A DNA stretch of 64,000 nucleotides from Chelatococcus albus (GCF_030067675.1 NZ_JASJEV010000015.1:22804-86803); one strand, 5' to 3'. Shown: positions 36,303 to 46,119, numbered from the stretch's first letter. Translations and numbers: made by a program. The notes: generated by a model not told the origin, from the sequence alone.

Positions 36303-36332
36303 GGAGCCGGCAGGACAGGAGCCGGCAGGACA
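36303..36332 (+). repeat. 15-bp perfect tandem repeat before the M20 peptidase gene
   Basis: The unit GGAGCCGGCAGGACA occurs at 36303-36317 and again at 36318-36332, in the gap between amidase and peptidase. It is probably a small slippage duplication; copy number could vary between strains. Confidence 0.9.
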
Positions 36333-36362
36333 AACGTGGATATCCGAGGAGAAGAGCCCGAC

Positions 36363-37760
36363 ATGACCCGTGAAGCGGCCATCGCGCGCGCCGAGGACTA
36401 TTTCGATTCCGGCGCCTTCAAGAGCGACCTCGCCCGCCTCGTCGCCATGCCGACCGAGAGCCAGAACCCGGAGCGGGCGGCCGTGCTCACAGCCTATGTC
36501 GAGGCGGAGATGCGCCCGCTCCTCCAAGGCCTCGGCTTCGCCTGCCGGACGCTCACCCATCCGCGCGCCAAGGGGCCCTTCCTCTATGCCGAGCGCATCG
36601 AGGACGAGGCCCTGCCGACCGTCTTCGGCTACGGCCACGGTGACGTCATCCGCGGGCTCGACAAGGATTGGGCGGACGGGCTCTCGCCCTGGACGCTGAC
36701 GGAGGTGGGCGACCGCTGGTACGGCCGCGGCGTCGTCGACAACAAGGGCCAGCACGTCATCAATATCGCGGCGCTGCGCGCCGTGCTCGAGACGCGGGGG
36801 CGGCTCGGCTTCAACGCCAAATATCTCATCGAGATGGGCGAGGAAATGGGCTCGCCGGGCCTGCGCGAGCTGTGCAGCGAGCAGAAGGACCTCTTCCGGG
36901 CCGACATCCTCCTCGGCTCCGACGGGCCGCGGCTCAACGCCGAGCGCCCCACCGTCTTCCTCGGCTCGCGCGGCGGCGTGACCTTCGATCTGACGATCGA
37001 CGCCCGCGAGGGTGGCCATCATTCCGGCAACTGGGGCGGCCTCCTCTCGGATCCCGCCATCCAGCTCGCCCATGCGATTTCGACCATCGTCTCGCCCACG
37101 GGGCAGATCCGCATCCACGAATGGGTGCCGAAGGAGCTGCCCGAGAGCGTGCGCCGCGTGCTCGCGGACTGCGAGGTGGACGGCGGGCCGGACGGTCCGG
37201 CGATCGACCCCGACTGGGGCGAGCCGGGCCTCACCCCGGCCGAGCAGGTCTTCGGCTGGTGCTCCTTCGACGTGCTCGCCATGAAGGCCGGCAATCCCGA
37301 CACGCCGGTCAACGCCGTGCCGCCGCGGGCCTGGGCGCGCTGCCAATTGCGCTTCGTCGTCGGCATCGATCCCGACGAGGTGCTGCCGGCGCTCCGCCGC
37401 CACCTCGCCCGCCACGGCTTTTCCATGGTGCGGGTGGAGAAGAGCCGCGACGAGATCTTCCAGGCCACGCGGCTCGACCCGGAGGACGCCTGGGTAACCT
37501 GGGCGGTCGACTCGATGCGCCGGACCACGGGCAAGAAGCCGGCCATCCTGCCCAATCTTGGCGGCTCGCTGCCGAACGACATCTTCTCCGAGATCCTCGG
37601 CCTGAAGACGATCTGGGTGCCGCATTCCTATCCGGGCTGCTCGCAGCACGCGCCGAACGAGCATCTGCCGGTGGCCATCGCCCGCGAGGGCCTCGCCCTC
37701 ATGGCCGGCCTCTACTGGGACCTCGGCAACGGCACCACGCCGCCACTGTGCCGCGCCTGA
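36363..37760 (+). CDS. M20-family metallopeptidase
   Basis: A 465-residue zinc exopeptidase/deacylase of the ArgE/DapE/CPG2 group. Metal-binding residues show in VFGYGHGDVIRG (His/Asp), RGVVDNKGQ (bridging Asp), IEMGEEMGSPG (catalytic Glu-Glu) and the C-terminal PHSYPGCSQHAPNEH (His). The dimerisation insert lies at about residues 210-345, with GGHHSGNWGG at its beginning. Chosen start MTREAAI has GAGGAGAAG upstream; a GTG at 36336 would add nine residues. It should finish breakdown of whatever the importer and amidase process, releasing amino acids. Confidence 0.88.
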   Translation: MTREAAIARAEDYFDSGAFKSDLARLVAMPTESQNPERAAVLTAYVEAEMRPLLQGLGFACRTLTHPRAKGPFLYAERIEDEALPTVFGYGHGDVIRGLDKDWADGLSPWTLTEVGDRWYGRGVVDNKGQHVINIAALRAVLETRGRLGFNAKYLIEMGEEMGSPGLRELCSEQKDLFRADILLGSDGPRLNAERPTVFLGSRGGVTFDLTIDAREGGHHSGNWGGLLSDPAIQLAHAISTIVSPTGQIRIHEWVPKELPESVRRVLADCEVDGGPDGPAIDPDWGEPGLTPAEQVFGWCSFDVLAMKAGNPDTPVNAVPPRAWARCQLRFVVGIDPDEVLPALRRHLARHGFSMVRVEKSRDEIFQATRLDPEDAWVTWAVDSMRRTTGKKPAILPNLGGSLPNDIFSEILGLKTIWVPHSYPGCSQHAPNEHLPVAIAREGLALMAGLYWDLGNGTTPPLCRA

Positions 37761-37831
37761 GCCGTACGCAAGGGGGCGGCCCCGGGGGGAGCGCAACCTG
37801 ACGGAAGAGCTGCGCCTCTCCTTCCCTTGTC

Positions 37832-37911
37832 ATGGCCGGGCTCGTCCCGGCCATTCAGATCGCCGGACGCGGCGCCCTTCCGATCGGGATCCCCGGGGCA
37901 GGCCCGGGGAT
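37832..37911. repeat. double-hairpin extragenic palindromic element between convergent genes
   Basis: Two 9-bp hairpins with 5-base loops: ATGGCCGGG/CCCGGCCAT at 37832-37854 and ATCCCCGGG/CCCGGGGAT at 37889-37911, flanked by TGTC and GACA-like ends. This design (CATGGCCGGG...CCCGGGGATGACA) is a common dispersed intergenic repeat in Hyphomicrobiales. Between the convergent peptidase and binding-protein genes it may also end transcription in both directions. Confidence 0.7.
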
Positions 37912-38036
37912 GACAGGTGAGGATCGGCACGAAGCCGGCAAGCTTCGAGGTCGAACGTGACGGCCCCTTGCGCCCGGGGCGCCGCCGCGAAGCCCCCCGC
38001 CAGGTGGCCCGGCGGAGGCGCTCCTCTGAAACGAAC

Positions 38037-39050
38037 TCAGCGCACCGGCGGGGCGTATTGCAGGCCGCCCTTGTTCCAGAGCTCGTTGGCGCCGCGCTTG
38101 ACCTTGAGAGGGGTCTTCTCGCCGAAGTTGTTCTCGAAGACCTCGCCGTAGTTGCCCACCGCCTTGACGATGCGCACGACCCAGTCGTTCGTCAGGCCGA
38201 TCGACTCGCCGAACTTGCCCTCGGTGCCCAGGAGGCGCTTCACCTCGGGATTGTCGCTCTCCTTCATGCGGTCGACGTTCGCCTGCGTGATGCCGAGCTC
38301 CTCGGCGTTGACGAGGGCGAAATGCGTCCACTTGACGATGTCGAACCACTGGTCGTCGCCGTGGCGCACCACGGGGCCGAGCGGCTCCTTGGAGATGAGC
38401 TCGGGCATCACGACATGCTCGTCGGGCTTCGCCAGGCGCAGGCGCTGGCCGTAGATGGCGGAGGCGTCCGTGGTATAGGCGTCGCAGCGCCCGGACTCGT
38501 AGGCCTTGATCGTCTCCTCGGAGCCCGCGAAGGTGACGAGCTCGTACTTCTGGTTGTTGGCGCGGAAGAAGTCGGCGAGGTTGAGCTCGGTGGTCGTGCC
38601 CTGCTCCGTGCAGATCGTGGCGCCGTTGAGCTCCTTGGCCGATTTCACGGCGAGCTTCCTGTGCACCATGAAGCCCTGGCCGTCGTAATAGCTCACGCCG
38701 ACGAAATTGAAGCCGAGCGAGGTGTCGCGCGCCATCGTCCAGGTGGAGTTGCGGGCGAGCATGTCGGCGTCGCCCGACTGCAGGGCGGTGAAGCGGTCCT
38801 TCGCCGAGAGCGGGATGAACTTCACCTTGTTCGGATCGTTGAAGATCGCCGCCGCCACCGCGCGGCAATAATCGACGTCGAAGCCCTTCCACACGCCCTT
38901 GTCGTCCGGCTGGGCAAAGCCCGCGAGGCCCGTGTGCGTGCCACACTTGAGGAAGCCGTTCTGCTTGACGTTGTCGAGCGTGCCGGCGGAAGCGCCACCG
39001 ATGACCAGGGACGCCGCCAGCGCAGCGCCGCCGAAAGGAAGTGCCCTCAT
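38037..39050 (-). CDS. amino-acid ABC transporter periplasmic binding protein (AapJ-like, family 3)
   Basis: A 337-residue family 3 binding protein; AapJ proteins have about 340 residues. The signal peptide ends at GGASAG (about residue 22). Family blocks are GFLKCGTHTGLAGFAQPDDKGVWKGFDVDYCRAVAAAIF, LQSGDADMLARNSTWTMARD, GATICTEQGTTTELNLADFF and PLGPVVRHGDDQWFDIVKW. It binds L-amino acids with broad specificity in rhizobia. No AapQMP genes are here. It lies 86 bases behind, and on the same strand as, the kinase/lyase fusion gene, so it may supply that enzyme's substrate using permeases encoded elsewhere. Confidence 0.9.
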   Translation of the reverse strand: MRALPFGGAALAASLVIGGASAGTLDNVKQNGFLKCGTHTGLAGFAQPDDKGVWKGFDVDYCRAVAAAIFNDPNKVKFIPLSAKDRFTALQSGDADMLARNSTWTMARDTSLGFNFVGVSYYDGQGFMVHRKLAVKSAKELNGATICTEQGTTTELNLADFFRANNQKYELVTFAGSEETIKAYESGRCDAYTTDASAIYGQRLRLAKPDEHVVMPELISKEPLGPVVRHGDDQWFDIVKWTHFALVNAEELGITQANVDRMKESDNPEVKRLLGTEGKFGESIGLTNDWVVRIVKAVGNYGEVFENNFGEKTPLKVKRGANELWNKGGLQYAPPVR

Positions 39051-39136
39051 TGACCGTTTCCTCTCTCCCGTTGACTGAGAACCTGCGGGCTTCGTCGCCC
39101 GTCTTGCCGTGATGTCCGCCCCCGCCGCGCGCCCGC

Positions 39137-42100
39137 TCAGCCGAGCACGTCGCGTATGGCTTCGCCGAGCACGTCGAGCAGGATGTCGGCGTGCTCGCGC
39201 CGGAAGGTCATGGGCGGGCGCAGCTTCACGACGTTGTCGAAGGGCCCGTCCGTGCCCATGAGCACGCCGAGCTCGCGCGCCCGGTTGACGACGGCCGCGG
39301 CCTCCGCGCCGGCGTGCTCCTTCGTCGCCCGGTCGCGCACGAGCTCGATGCCGAAGAAGAGGCCGCGCCCGCGCACGTCGCCGACGGCTGGATGACGCTC
39401 CATCAGGCGGCGCATGCCGGTGAGAAGATAGCCGCCCTGCTCGGCCGCGTTCGGCAGGAGCCTCTCCTCCTCCAGCACGTCGAGCACCGCCAGGCCCGCC
39501 GCGCAGGACACCGGATTGCCGCCGAAGGTGTTGAAATATTCCATGCCGTTGGCGAAGCGCTCGGCGATCTCGCGGCGCACGGCGACGACGGCGAGGGGAT
39601 GGCCGTTGCCGATGGGCTTGCCCATGGTGACGATATCGGGCACCACGCCGTGCTCCTCGAAGGCCCACATGGCGTTGCCGACGCGGCCGAAGCCCACCTG
39701 CACCTCGTCGGCGATGCACAACCCGCCGGCGGCCCGCACGGCCGCATAGACCGCCCTGAGATATCCGGGCGGCAAGAAGATCTGGCCGGCGACGCTCGGA
39801 ATGGTCTCGGCGATGAAGGCGCCCGGCGCGCGGCCATCGGCCGCCATGCGGCCGATGCGGCGCACGGCCTCGTCGGCATAGCGCTCGCCGATCTCGGCCG
39901 CCGGCCAGCCCGAGGGCGCACGGTAGGGGTCGGGCACGGGCAGCTCGTGCGTGTGCTCGGGCCGCCCCGCGCCGCCCTTGCGCTTGTACTTGTAGGGGCT
40001 GATGTCGACGAGGCCCTGGGTGTTGCCGTGATAGGCCCAGTCGAGCACCAGCACGTCACGCCGGGCCGTGCAGGTGCGCGCCATGCGCAGGGCGAGCTCG
40101 TTCGCCTCGCTGCCCGTGCACAGGACAAAGAAGGTGTCGAGCTCGGGCGGCAGCGTCGTCGCCAGACGCTCCGTGTAGTCGACGATGGTGTCGTGAAGGT
40201 AGCGTGTGTTGGTGTTGAGGACCGGCACCTGCCGCGTGATCGCGTCCACCACGCGCGGATGGCAATGCCCGACATGGGCGACGTTGTTGTAGCAGTCGAG
40301 ATAGGCGCGGCCGGTGTCGTCGATCAGCCAGACGTCCTCGCCGCGCACCATCTTCAGGGGCTCGCGGTAGGAGACGGAGAGGTTCGGCCCGAGCCGGGCC
40401 TTGCGCGCGGCGAGAAGGCTCGCCCTGTCCCGCCCCCCTCTCTCGAAGGTCTCCGGCGGCAGGCCGGCGAAGTCGTAGGGAGCGGGAAAGAGCTCGGCCC
40501 AGACCTCGCGGAAGGCCTCCTCGCCGACGCCAGGGATGATGCTCGCATCGTCATAGGGGCTCGCGACGAGCTGCAGATGCAGGTGCGGCACCCAGCCGCC
40601 GTTCTCGGCATAGTCGCCGAGGCGCGCGACGAAGGCACCCGCCGGCAGTTCCTCTCCCACGCGCCGCTCGCGCACCGAGGCATGGTCGAGATGGCCCCAC
40701 AGCGTCTGGAAACGCAGGCCCGGCTCGGGCTCGTGCTCGAGGAGGAGGAGGCCTCCGTAGTCCTGCGGCGCGGGATTGACGGTGGCCGCCACCACCTTCG
40801 CCGCAAGAGGCGTGTAGAGCGGCGTGCCGGCCGGCGCGAAGACATCGAGGCCGAGATGGAGGTCGCGGCGCGCCCCGTCGATCAGCGCCGAGCGGAAGAA
40901 TGGCGCCGTGTAGACCGTGCGCTTTTCCCCGTGCGGCCCGAGGCCGAGGTCGAAGCCGTGCGCTTTCTGCAATTCGGCATAGGCGCGGTCGGCGGCGGCA
41001 TGGTCCCCGGCCGCGCTCGCCTTGGGGAGTGGCGCGTCGGGACTGCCGAGGTCGAGCACGCATTTGCGCTGGCGCGCCGGATGCGGCCTGAGCATCGGCG
41101 CAAGCGTCCGGCGGTTGGCGGCGAGCCACTCCCCGAGGCGCCGCACGCCGGGCGCGGCCTCGAGGCCGCAGGCCTTGCGCAGGATGGCGGTGGCGATGCG
41201 CCGGTCGATGCGCGCGAGCCGTTCCAGGAGGTCCCAGGCCGGCTTCTCGCTGACGAGGAGATAGGGGTTCTCGGCCGCGGCGGCGTGGCGCGTCGCCGAG
41301 ATGGAGACGCTGACGGCGAGCCGGGCCGCGACGAGGTCCATCAGCACCTCGAACTCCGCCTCCTGCAGCGGCAGTTCCGCGTGATAGCCCGCGACGATGG
41401 CGGCGGCCGCCTCCACCGGGCTCGCGGCGCCCAGCATCGCATAGGCGCAGGCGATCGCGAGCTCCGCCACAAGGGGGGAATGCACGGCGTCGCCGAAGTC
41501 GATGAGGCCCGTGATCGGGCCGCCGGTGGGGCCGGCGACGAGCAGGTTCCAGTCGTTGGCGTCGTTGTGGATGACGCCGCAGCGCAGGCGCTTCAGCGCC
41601 GGCGCGACGCGGCTGTCGTAGGTGTCGAGCACGGTCTCCACGAGCCGGCGGCGCGCCGGATCGGCGATGTGCGACAGGCGCGCCCGCGAGCGCGGCACCT
41701 CGCGGATCTCCCAGTCGAATGCGTGATGCGCCCCGGGGTGGCCGAAGCTCTGCAGCGCCCAGTCGAGCCGGCCGAGGACCCGGCCGAGGTCCCGCAGCGT
41801 TCCGGGCGTCTTCTGCGCCTCGGCGAGCGGCGTGCCGGCAAGCCAGGTGACGAGGCGCAGGGCGTGGCGCTCGCCGCCACGGCCGGTGGCGAAGCCGAAA
41901 TCCTCGCCCTCCGGCGTCGGCACGATGCGCGGCACCGGCAGGTCCGGGTCGACGGCCTCGACATGGCGCAGGAGGGCCGTCTGGAAGGCGACGGCCGTCT
42001 GCGGCTCGGCCGCATTGACGATCTTGAAGATGAATTCGCGCCCGTCGGCCGCCGTCACCCGAAAGTTCTGGTCGCGCTCGCTCGGCAGCGCCTCGAGGCG

Positions 42101-42184
42101 GCCGCTCACGCCGAAGAGGGCATGCAGCACCGCCGCCGCCTCCTCGGCGGAGAAGGTCGGACGCGGATGGTTGATGGCGGTCAT
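39137..42184 (-). CDS. fusion of APH-like kinase, M23 peptidase-like domain and class III PLP aminotransferase/phospho-lyase
   Basis: A 1015-residue three-part protein. Residues about 1-350: aminoglycoside/choline-kinase fold with the catalytic loop [10 protein letters not shown] (about 205-214) and metal loop IDFGD (about 228). Residues about 400-560: LytM/M23-like domain with HLGLD (about 442) and HLHLQ (about 533), so the zinc ligands appear intact. Residues about 590-1015: class III PLP domain with the lysine in TMGKPIGNG (K856). In mammals hydroxylysine kinase and the phospho-lyases AGXT2L1/2 do the same two steps on hydroxylysine or phosphoethanolamine as separate enzymes. Here kinase plus lyase on one amino substrate is likely. 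The start MTAINHP is preferred over a longer open frame. Confidence 0.85.
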   Translation of the reverse strand: MTAINHPRPTFSAEEAAAVLHALFGVSGRLEALPSERDQNFRVTAADGREFIFKIVNAAEPQTAVAFQTALLRHVEAVDPDLPVPRIVPTPEGEDFGFATGRGGERHALRLVTWLAGTPLAEAQKTPGTLRDLGRVLGRLDWALQSFGHPGAHHAFDWEIREVPRSRARLSHIADPARRRLVETVLDTYDSRVAPALKRLRCGVIHNDANDWNLLVAGPTGGPITGLIDFGDAVHSPLVAELAIACAYAMLGAASPVEAAAAIVAGYHAELPLQEAEFEVLMDLVAARLAVSVSISATRHAAAAENPYLLVSEKPAWDLLERLARIDRRIATAILRKACGLEAAPGVRRLGEWLAANRRTLAPMLRPHPARQRKCVLDLGSPDAPLPKASAAGDHAAADRAYAELQKAHGFDLGLGPHGEKRTVYTAPFFRSALIDGARRDLHLGLDVFAPAGTPLYTPLAAKVVAATVNPAPQDYGGLLLLEHEPEPGLRFQTLWGHLDHASVRERRVGEELPAGAFVARLGDYAENGGWVPHLHLQLVASPYDDASIIPGVGEEAFREVWAELFPAPYDFAGLPPETFERGGRDRASLLAARKARLGPNLSVSYREPLKMVRGEDVWLIDDTGRAYLDCYNNVAHVGHCHPRVVDAITRQVPVLNTNTRYLHDTIVDYTERLATTLPPELDTFFVLCTGSEANELALRMARTCTARRDVLVLDWAYHGNTQGLVDISPYKYKRKGGAGRPEHTHELPVPDPYRAPSGWPAAEIGERYADEAVRRIGRMAADGRAPGAFIAETIPSVAGQIFLPPGYLRAVYAAVRAAGGLCIADEVQVGFGRVGNAMWAFEEHGVVPDIVTMGKPIGNGHPLAVVAVRREIAERFANGMEYFNTFGGNPVSCAAGLAVLDVLEEERLLPNAAEQGGYLLTGMRRLMERHPAVGDVRGRGLFFGIELVRDRATKEHAGAEAAAVVNRARELGVLMGTDGPFDNVVKLRPPMTFRREHADILLDVLGEAIRDVLG

Positions 42185-42195
42185 TGCGGCGTCCC

Positions 42196-42217
42196 GAATT
42201 GTCGCGTTCAGAATTGT
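42196..42217. promoter_or_regulatory. direct repeat GAATTGT in the divergent fusion-enzyme/Lrp promoter
   Basis: GAATTGT occurs at 42196-42202 and 42211-42217, 15 bases apart, in the 160-base gap between the fusion-enzyme gene and the Lrp gene. It may be part of an Lrp binding region; spacing and sequence alone are weak evidence. Confidence 0.3.
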
Positions 42218-42344
42218 TCCCGGGGCCGCAGTCTGACATTGATGCAGTGGCGGTCGCACCGCGCAGGATGGCGGATCGGCCGCCGTTTCGGCGGCGCGAT
42301 AGCGCCGTCTCCGCCATACTGTCCTGACGGGCTTGGCCGTGACC

Positions 42345-42773
42345 ATGGACGAGAAGAACAGGCAGATCCTGCGCCTCCTGCAGGACAATGCGCGGCTTCC
42401 CATCAAGACGATCGCGGGAACGGTGGGGCTCGCCCGCAGTTCCGTGCGCGAGCGCATCGCCCGCATGGAGGCGGACGGCACCATCCGCGGCTACAGGGCC
42501 GACGTCGCGCCCGCGCGGGCGGAGGACCATCTCTTCCGCGCCTTCCTCATCATCCGCCTTGCCAGGACGCCGGCGCGCGACACGGTGGACCGCATCGCCG
42601 CCAATCCGGCGGTGAAGCGCTGCTTCTCCATCAGCGGCGAGATCGACGTCATCGCCGAGATCGAATCGGAGACGACGAAGGCGCTCAACGCCGTGCGCGA
42701 CGAGATCGCCTCCATGCCCTATGTGACGGACCTGACGACGGCGATCGTGCTCGTGGACGAGAAGCCGGCCTGA
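42345..42773 (+). CDS. Lrp/AsnC-family transcriptional regulator
   Basis: A 142-residue regulator: an N-terminal helix-turn-helix (MDEKNRQILRLLQDNARLPIKTIAGTVGLARSSVRERIARMEADGTIRGY) and a C-terminal RAM effector domain (FLIIRLART ... CFSISGEIDVIAEIESET). The ATG at 42345 matches the usual Lrp start; TTG at 42333 and GTG at 42339 are in frame. It is divergent from the kinase/lyase fusion gene and likely senses the amino acid that this enzyme consumes. Confidence 0.88.
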   Translation: MDEKNRQILRLLQDNARLPIKTIAGTVGLARSSVRERIARMEADGTIRGYRADVAPARAEDHLFRAFLIIRLARTPARDTVDRIAANPAVKRCFSISGEIDVIAEIESETTKALNAVRDEIASMPYVTDLTTAIVLVDEKPA

Positions 42774-42790
42774 AGGCGGGGCGCGCGCCC

Positions 42791-43246
42791 TCACCCGGCC
42801 TGGCGGCGCTTCTTGAAGGGCTCCATGGCGGCGCGGGCGAGCGCATCGACGCGCTCGTTCTCGGCATGGCCGGCGTGGCCGCGGACCCAGTGCCAGGTCA
42901 CGTCGTGGCGGTTGCGCGCCGCATCGAGGCGGCGCCACAGGTCCTCGTTCTTTACCGGCTCACGGGCCGCCGTCTTCCAGCCGCGCGCCTTCCAGTTGGC
43001 GAGCCACTGGGTGATGCCGGAGCGGACATACTGGGAATCCGTGTAGAGATCGACGGCGCAGGGGCGCTTCAGGGCCTCGAGCGCCTCGATCGCCGCCGTC
43101 AGCTCCATGCGGTTGTTGGTGGTCTCGGCCTCGCCGCCGGACAGTTCCCGCTCCTTGCCCTTGTAGACGAGGAGCGCGCCCCAGCCACCGGGGCCCGGAT
43201 TGCCCGAGCAGGCGCCGTCCGTATAGATCGCGACGCGCTCGCTCAT
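42791..43246 (-). CDS. rnhA: ribonuclease HI
   Basis: A 151-residue enzyme that cuts the RNA strand of RNA-DNA hybrids. The DEDD metal ligands are in [16 protein letters not shown] (Asp), [13 protein letters not shown] (Glu), [12 protein letters not shown] (Asp) and [10 protein letters not shown] (Asp), with [14 protein letters not shown] holding the catalytic histidine. Its start overlaps the thrB stop (ATGA). The pair thrB-rnhA is a standard alphaproteobacterial operon. Confidence 0.96.
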   Translation of the reverse strand: MSERVAIYTDGACSGNPGPGGWGALLVYKGKERELSGGEAETTNNRMELTAAIEALEALKRPCAVDLYTDSQYVRSGITQWLANWKARGWKTAAREPVKNEDLWRRLDAARNRHDVTWHWVRGHAGHAENERVDALARAAMEPFKKRRQAG

Positions 43247-44208
43247 CGCTTCAGCCCGTAGTCGGCGGCGCTCGCGACGCGGCGGTGGAAGCCGAGCTTG
43301 CGGTCGTATTCGAGCGGGTCCTTCGGCTTCACGAGTGCGCCCGGCGGCACGTTGAGCCAGTCGACGAGGCGGGTGAGCATGAAGCGGATGGCCGCGCCCC
43401 GGCACAGCACCGGCAGCGCGGCAACCTCCGCATCCGTCAGCCGGCGCACGCGCTCGTAGGCCGCGATCATGGCCTGGCCCTTGGTGAGGTTGAAGGAGCC
43501 GTCGGCCTCGAAGCACCAGGCGTTGAGGCACACGGCGAGGTCGTAGGCGAGCGCGTCCGTGCAGGCGAAGTAGAAATCGATGAGCCCCGACAGCCGCCCG
43601 CCGAGGAAGAAGACGTTGTCGGTGAAGAGATCGGCGTGGATGACGCCCTCGGGCAGGCCGTCCGGCCAGTCGCGCTCGAGCTCGGCGAGCGCCTCGAGCG
43701 TGCGCCGGGCGAGCCCGGGCGAGACCTCGTCGGCGCGGCCGTCGGCCTGCTCGAAGAGCGGCCGCCAGCTCGGCAGCGACAGCGCGTTCGGCCGCCGCAT
43801 GGGGAAATCCGCCCCCGCCTCGTGCAACTTCGCGAGCGCCTCGCCGACGCCGGCGCAGTGCGCCGGGCCGGGGCGCTTGACCCACATGCCGTCGAGGAAG
43901 GTGACGATGGCCGCGGGCCGGCCGGCGAGCCGGCCGAGCGCCTCGCCGCGCCGGTTCTTCACCGGCTGCGGGCAGGTGATGCCGCGGGCGGCAAGATGCT
44001 CCATGAGCCCGATGAAGAAGGGCAGGTCCTCCTCGTGCACGCGCTTCTCGTAGAGGGTGAGGATGAAGAAGCCGGCCTCGGTGTGCAGCAGGAAGTTCGA
44101 GTTCTCGACGCCCTCCGCGATCCCCTTCGCCGACAGCACGGCCCCGATGTCGTAGGTCGCGACGAAGCTCGCGAGTTCCTCGTCGGTTACTTCGGTATAA
44201 ACGGCCAA
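43243..44208 (-). CDS. thrB: homoserine kinase (APH-fold ThrB)
   Basis: A 321-residue kinase that phosphorylates homoserine in threonine synthesis. This is the aminoglycoside-phosphotransferase-like form used by alphaproteobacteria, not the GHMP form of E. coli. Characteristic are [22 protein letters not shown], the catalytic loop [14 protein letters not shown] and the metal loop [24 protein letters not shown]. In relatives ispH usually precedes it; here ispH lies about 7 kb away on the other strand. Confidence 0.94.
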   Translation of the reverse strand: MAVYTEVTDEELASFVATYDIGAVLSAKGIAEGVENSNFLLHTEAGFFILTLYEKRVHEEDLPFFIGLMEHLAARGITCPQPVKNRRGEALGRLAGRPAAIVTFLDGMWVKRPGPAHCAGVGEALAKLHEAGADFPMRRPNALSLPSWRPLFEQADGRADEVSPGLARRTLEALAELERDWPDGLPEGVIHADLFTDNVFFLGGRLSGLIDFYFACTDALAYDLAVCLNAWCFEADGSFNLTKGQAMIAAYERVRRLTDAEVAALPVLCRGAAIRFMLTRLVDWLNVPPGALVKPKDPLEYDRKLGFHRRVASAADYGLKR

Positions 44209-44430
44209 GAGACGCCCCGTTCGCTTCAGCCACGCCGCCCGCGCGGACGGCGCCGCGCCCCCTCGCAGGCTTTCGCAGCGTGTAGCCTGTCGGACCGGGC
44301 GATGTCATGTCCGGCATGTGGATTTCCGCGAGCGGACCGCTCCTGCCCTCACCCCGGCCGGTTCGACGCGCGGCAGAGGATTGGCGCGGGAGCGCCCCGC
44401 GTCATCCCCCGCCGCAAGGGCGGCCCGGCG

Positions 44431-45375
44431 TCACTTCCGGCGGCGGCCTGGCGCGGGACCCAGGACCTCGTCGAAGATCGCCTGCATCGCCGCCAGATTC
44501 TGGTCCTGCACGGCGCGTCCCGTCTCGAACATCTGCGTGAGCGGATCGAGACCGAACTGGGCAGGGTCGAAGCCCTGCGCCTGCGCACGGGGCGCCTCCG
44601 GCGGAGGTTCGGGCTGGAGCGCCGGCTCGGGCTGCGCGGCCTCCTTCGCCGCGCCGGTGCCGAACATGCCTCCCAGAAGACCGCCGAGCAGGGCCTCGAA
44701 GGGATGTGGGGGGGCGCCAGCGCTCTCTCGCGGCGGGCTCTGCGGCGGTGCGGGCGGCTGCGGCACGCCGAAGCCGCCGGGAAAGCCCGCCATGGCCCCG
44801 CGCTGGATCATCTCGCTGAGCTGCCCGAAGATGTCAGCGGGTGTCGTGGCGGCCCCGCCCTGCCCCGCCGCCTGCTCGCGGCCTGGCTGCGCGGCCTGCG
44901 CGCCCGCGCCGCCGAAAAGACCGCCGAGCTGGCCGAGCACGCCGCCGAGCCCCTGATCCGCGGCCGACTTGAAGAGGCCGCCCATGAGCATGGCAGCGAT
45001 CACCGGCAGCATCTGCTTCAGGATGTTCTGCCCGATACCGCTCATGACCGCTGCCTGGGCCGCAATCCGGCGGCTCACCTCCTTCGAGCCGAACAGCCGG
45101 GCGAGCACGTCGTTGCCCTGCTGCACGGCATCCGCCGAGAAGGCCGAGCGGGCGCTCTCGAAAGGATCGGCATAGCGGCCCGAGCCCATCAGGCCGAGGG
45201 TGCCGAGGAAGGAGGCCGGGTCCTGCACGTTGCGCTGCAGGCCGAGCGAGAAGGCCGGCAGGAGCGCTTCCACGGCCCGCTGCACCTGGTCGGGAGTGAG
45301 CCCATACTGGCGCGCCAGATTGTCCATCGCATGGCCGCCCTGGGCGGCCTGGATGATCTCGAAGAGATTGAACAT
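44431..45375 (-). CDS. DUF937-family protein
   Basis: A 314-residue protein of unknown function. Residues 1-135 match the DUF937 pattern (MFNLFEIIQAAQGGHAMDNLARQYGLTPDQVQRAVEALLPAFSLGLQRN, later LKQMLPVIAAMLMGGLF). A low-complexity Gly/Ala/Gln/Pro region follows (about 140-270) with two glycine-rich blocks, GLGGVLGQLGGLFGG and LLGGLLGGMFG, and then a helical end. No signal peptide is seen. The downstream 222 bases to thrB hold no gene. Confidence 0.75.
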   Translation of the reverse strand: MFNLFEIIQAAQGGHAMDNLARQYGLTPDQVQRAVEALLPAFSLGLQRNVQDPASFLGTLGLMGSGRYADPFESARSAFSADAVQQGNDVLARLFGSKEVSRRIAAQAAVMSGIGQNILKQMLPVIAAMLMGGLFKSAADQGLGGVLGQLGGLFGGAGAQAAQPGREQAAGQGGAATTPADIFGQLSEMIQRGAMAGFPGGFGVPQPPAPPQSPPRESAGAPPHPFEALLGGLLGGMFGTGAAKEAAQPEPALQPEPPPEAPRAQAQGFDPAQFGLDPLTQMFETGRAVQDQNLAAMQAIFDEVLGPAPGRRRK

Positions 45376-45668
45376 GGCCCCTCCCCGCGCTCCGATGGAT
45401 TCTGGCGGAGCTTAAGGCGGGGGGCGGTGCGCGACAATCCGGGAAGCCAGCGCCGGTCCGGGCACGCGGCAGCCGGTTCCGCAAGGTCGGCTCGTGACGG
45501 CGGCCCTGCCCCACCCGGCTCGAGCCCTGCCAAGCGATGCGCCCCGTCGCGCACCCGGCGCCGGGAGACCGCGCGGTCGTCGAAGGGGCGCAGACGTGTT
45601 AATCATTGGGCATGTGGGCCGATGGGGGCAGACCCAGCACAATGGGCGGCGCATCCAGGGAGGCGGCC

Positions 45669-45962
45669 ATGAACATCACGAGAGAAGACTGCATCGCGTT
45701 GTGCGGCCTCGAGGAGGACGAGGTCGCGGCAATCGCGGAGCACGAGCATCTGCCCGACGTGGCGGCGGCGGCACTCGCACAATATCTTCTCACACAACCC
45801 GGAGGGGCCATTCGCATCCGCGATATGATCACCGACGACCTGCGCGCGGCGCTCAAGCGGCACGACAGGTCGCACGCGCGGGAGCTCTTCATGGCGCTCC
45901 GCCATTTCGTCTCGGAACATCGTGAAGAGTTCATGGCCGAGAAGGCCAGGCGCTCCAGGTAA
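45669..45962 (+). CDS. small conserved helical protein, function unknown
   Basis: A 97-residue soluble protein: MNITREDCIALCGLEEDEVAAIAEHEHLPDVAAAALAQYLL, then IRDMITDDLRAALKRHDRSHARELFMALRHFVSEHREEF. It is acidic at the start and basic at the end, with no membrane segment and no motif I recognise. GGGAGG stands 6 bases before the chosen ATG; an ATG at 45606 in frame is less likely. The 293 bases between it and the divergent DUF937 gene hold no other gene. Confidence 0.65.
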   Translation: MNITREDCIALCGLEEDEVAAIAEHEHLPDVAAAALAQYLLTQPGGAIRIRDMITDDLRAALKRHDRSHARELFMALRHFVSEHREEFMAEKARRSR

Positions 45963-46087
45963 CAGGCCGCCCGCGCCAGCTCTTCGCGCGCCCGGTGCGG
46001 CGGGGAGCCCCGACGCTGGAGCTGGCCCTGTTGCGAGGAACCACCGTTCCGCGTCAGCGGTGACAATTACCTCTCGCAGACGATGAA

Positions 46088-46119
46088 CGCGTTTTCCGAT
46101 TCAGCGGAATCGGAAAACG
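46088..46119. terminator. 14-bp stem hairpin between convergent genes
   Basis: GCGTTTTCCGATTC (46088-46101), loop AGCG, and its perfect complement (46106-46119). It sits 12 bases after the phasin-like stop and 125 bases after the small protein at 45962, both pointing at it. No T-run follows on either strand; it may be a dispersed palindromic repeat that also serves as a terminator. Confidence 0.65.

Noticed and set aside
39191..43261. A 1356-codon open frame on the plus strand opposite the kinase/lyase fusion, rnhA and Lrp genes
   Set aside because: Its protein is rich in Arg, Ala, Gly and His without motifs, and it crosses several real genes on both strands. Long antisense frames are usual in GC-rich DNA.
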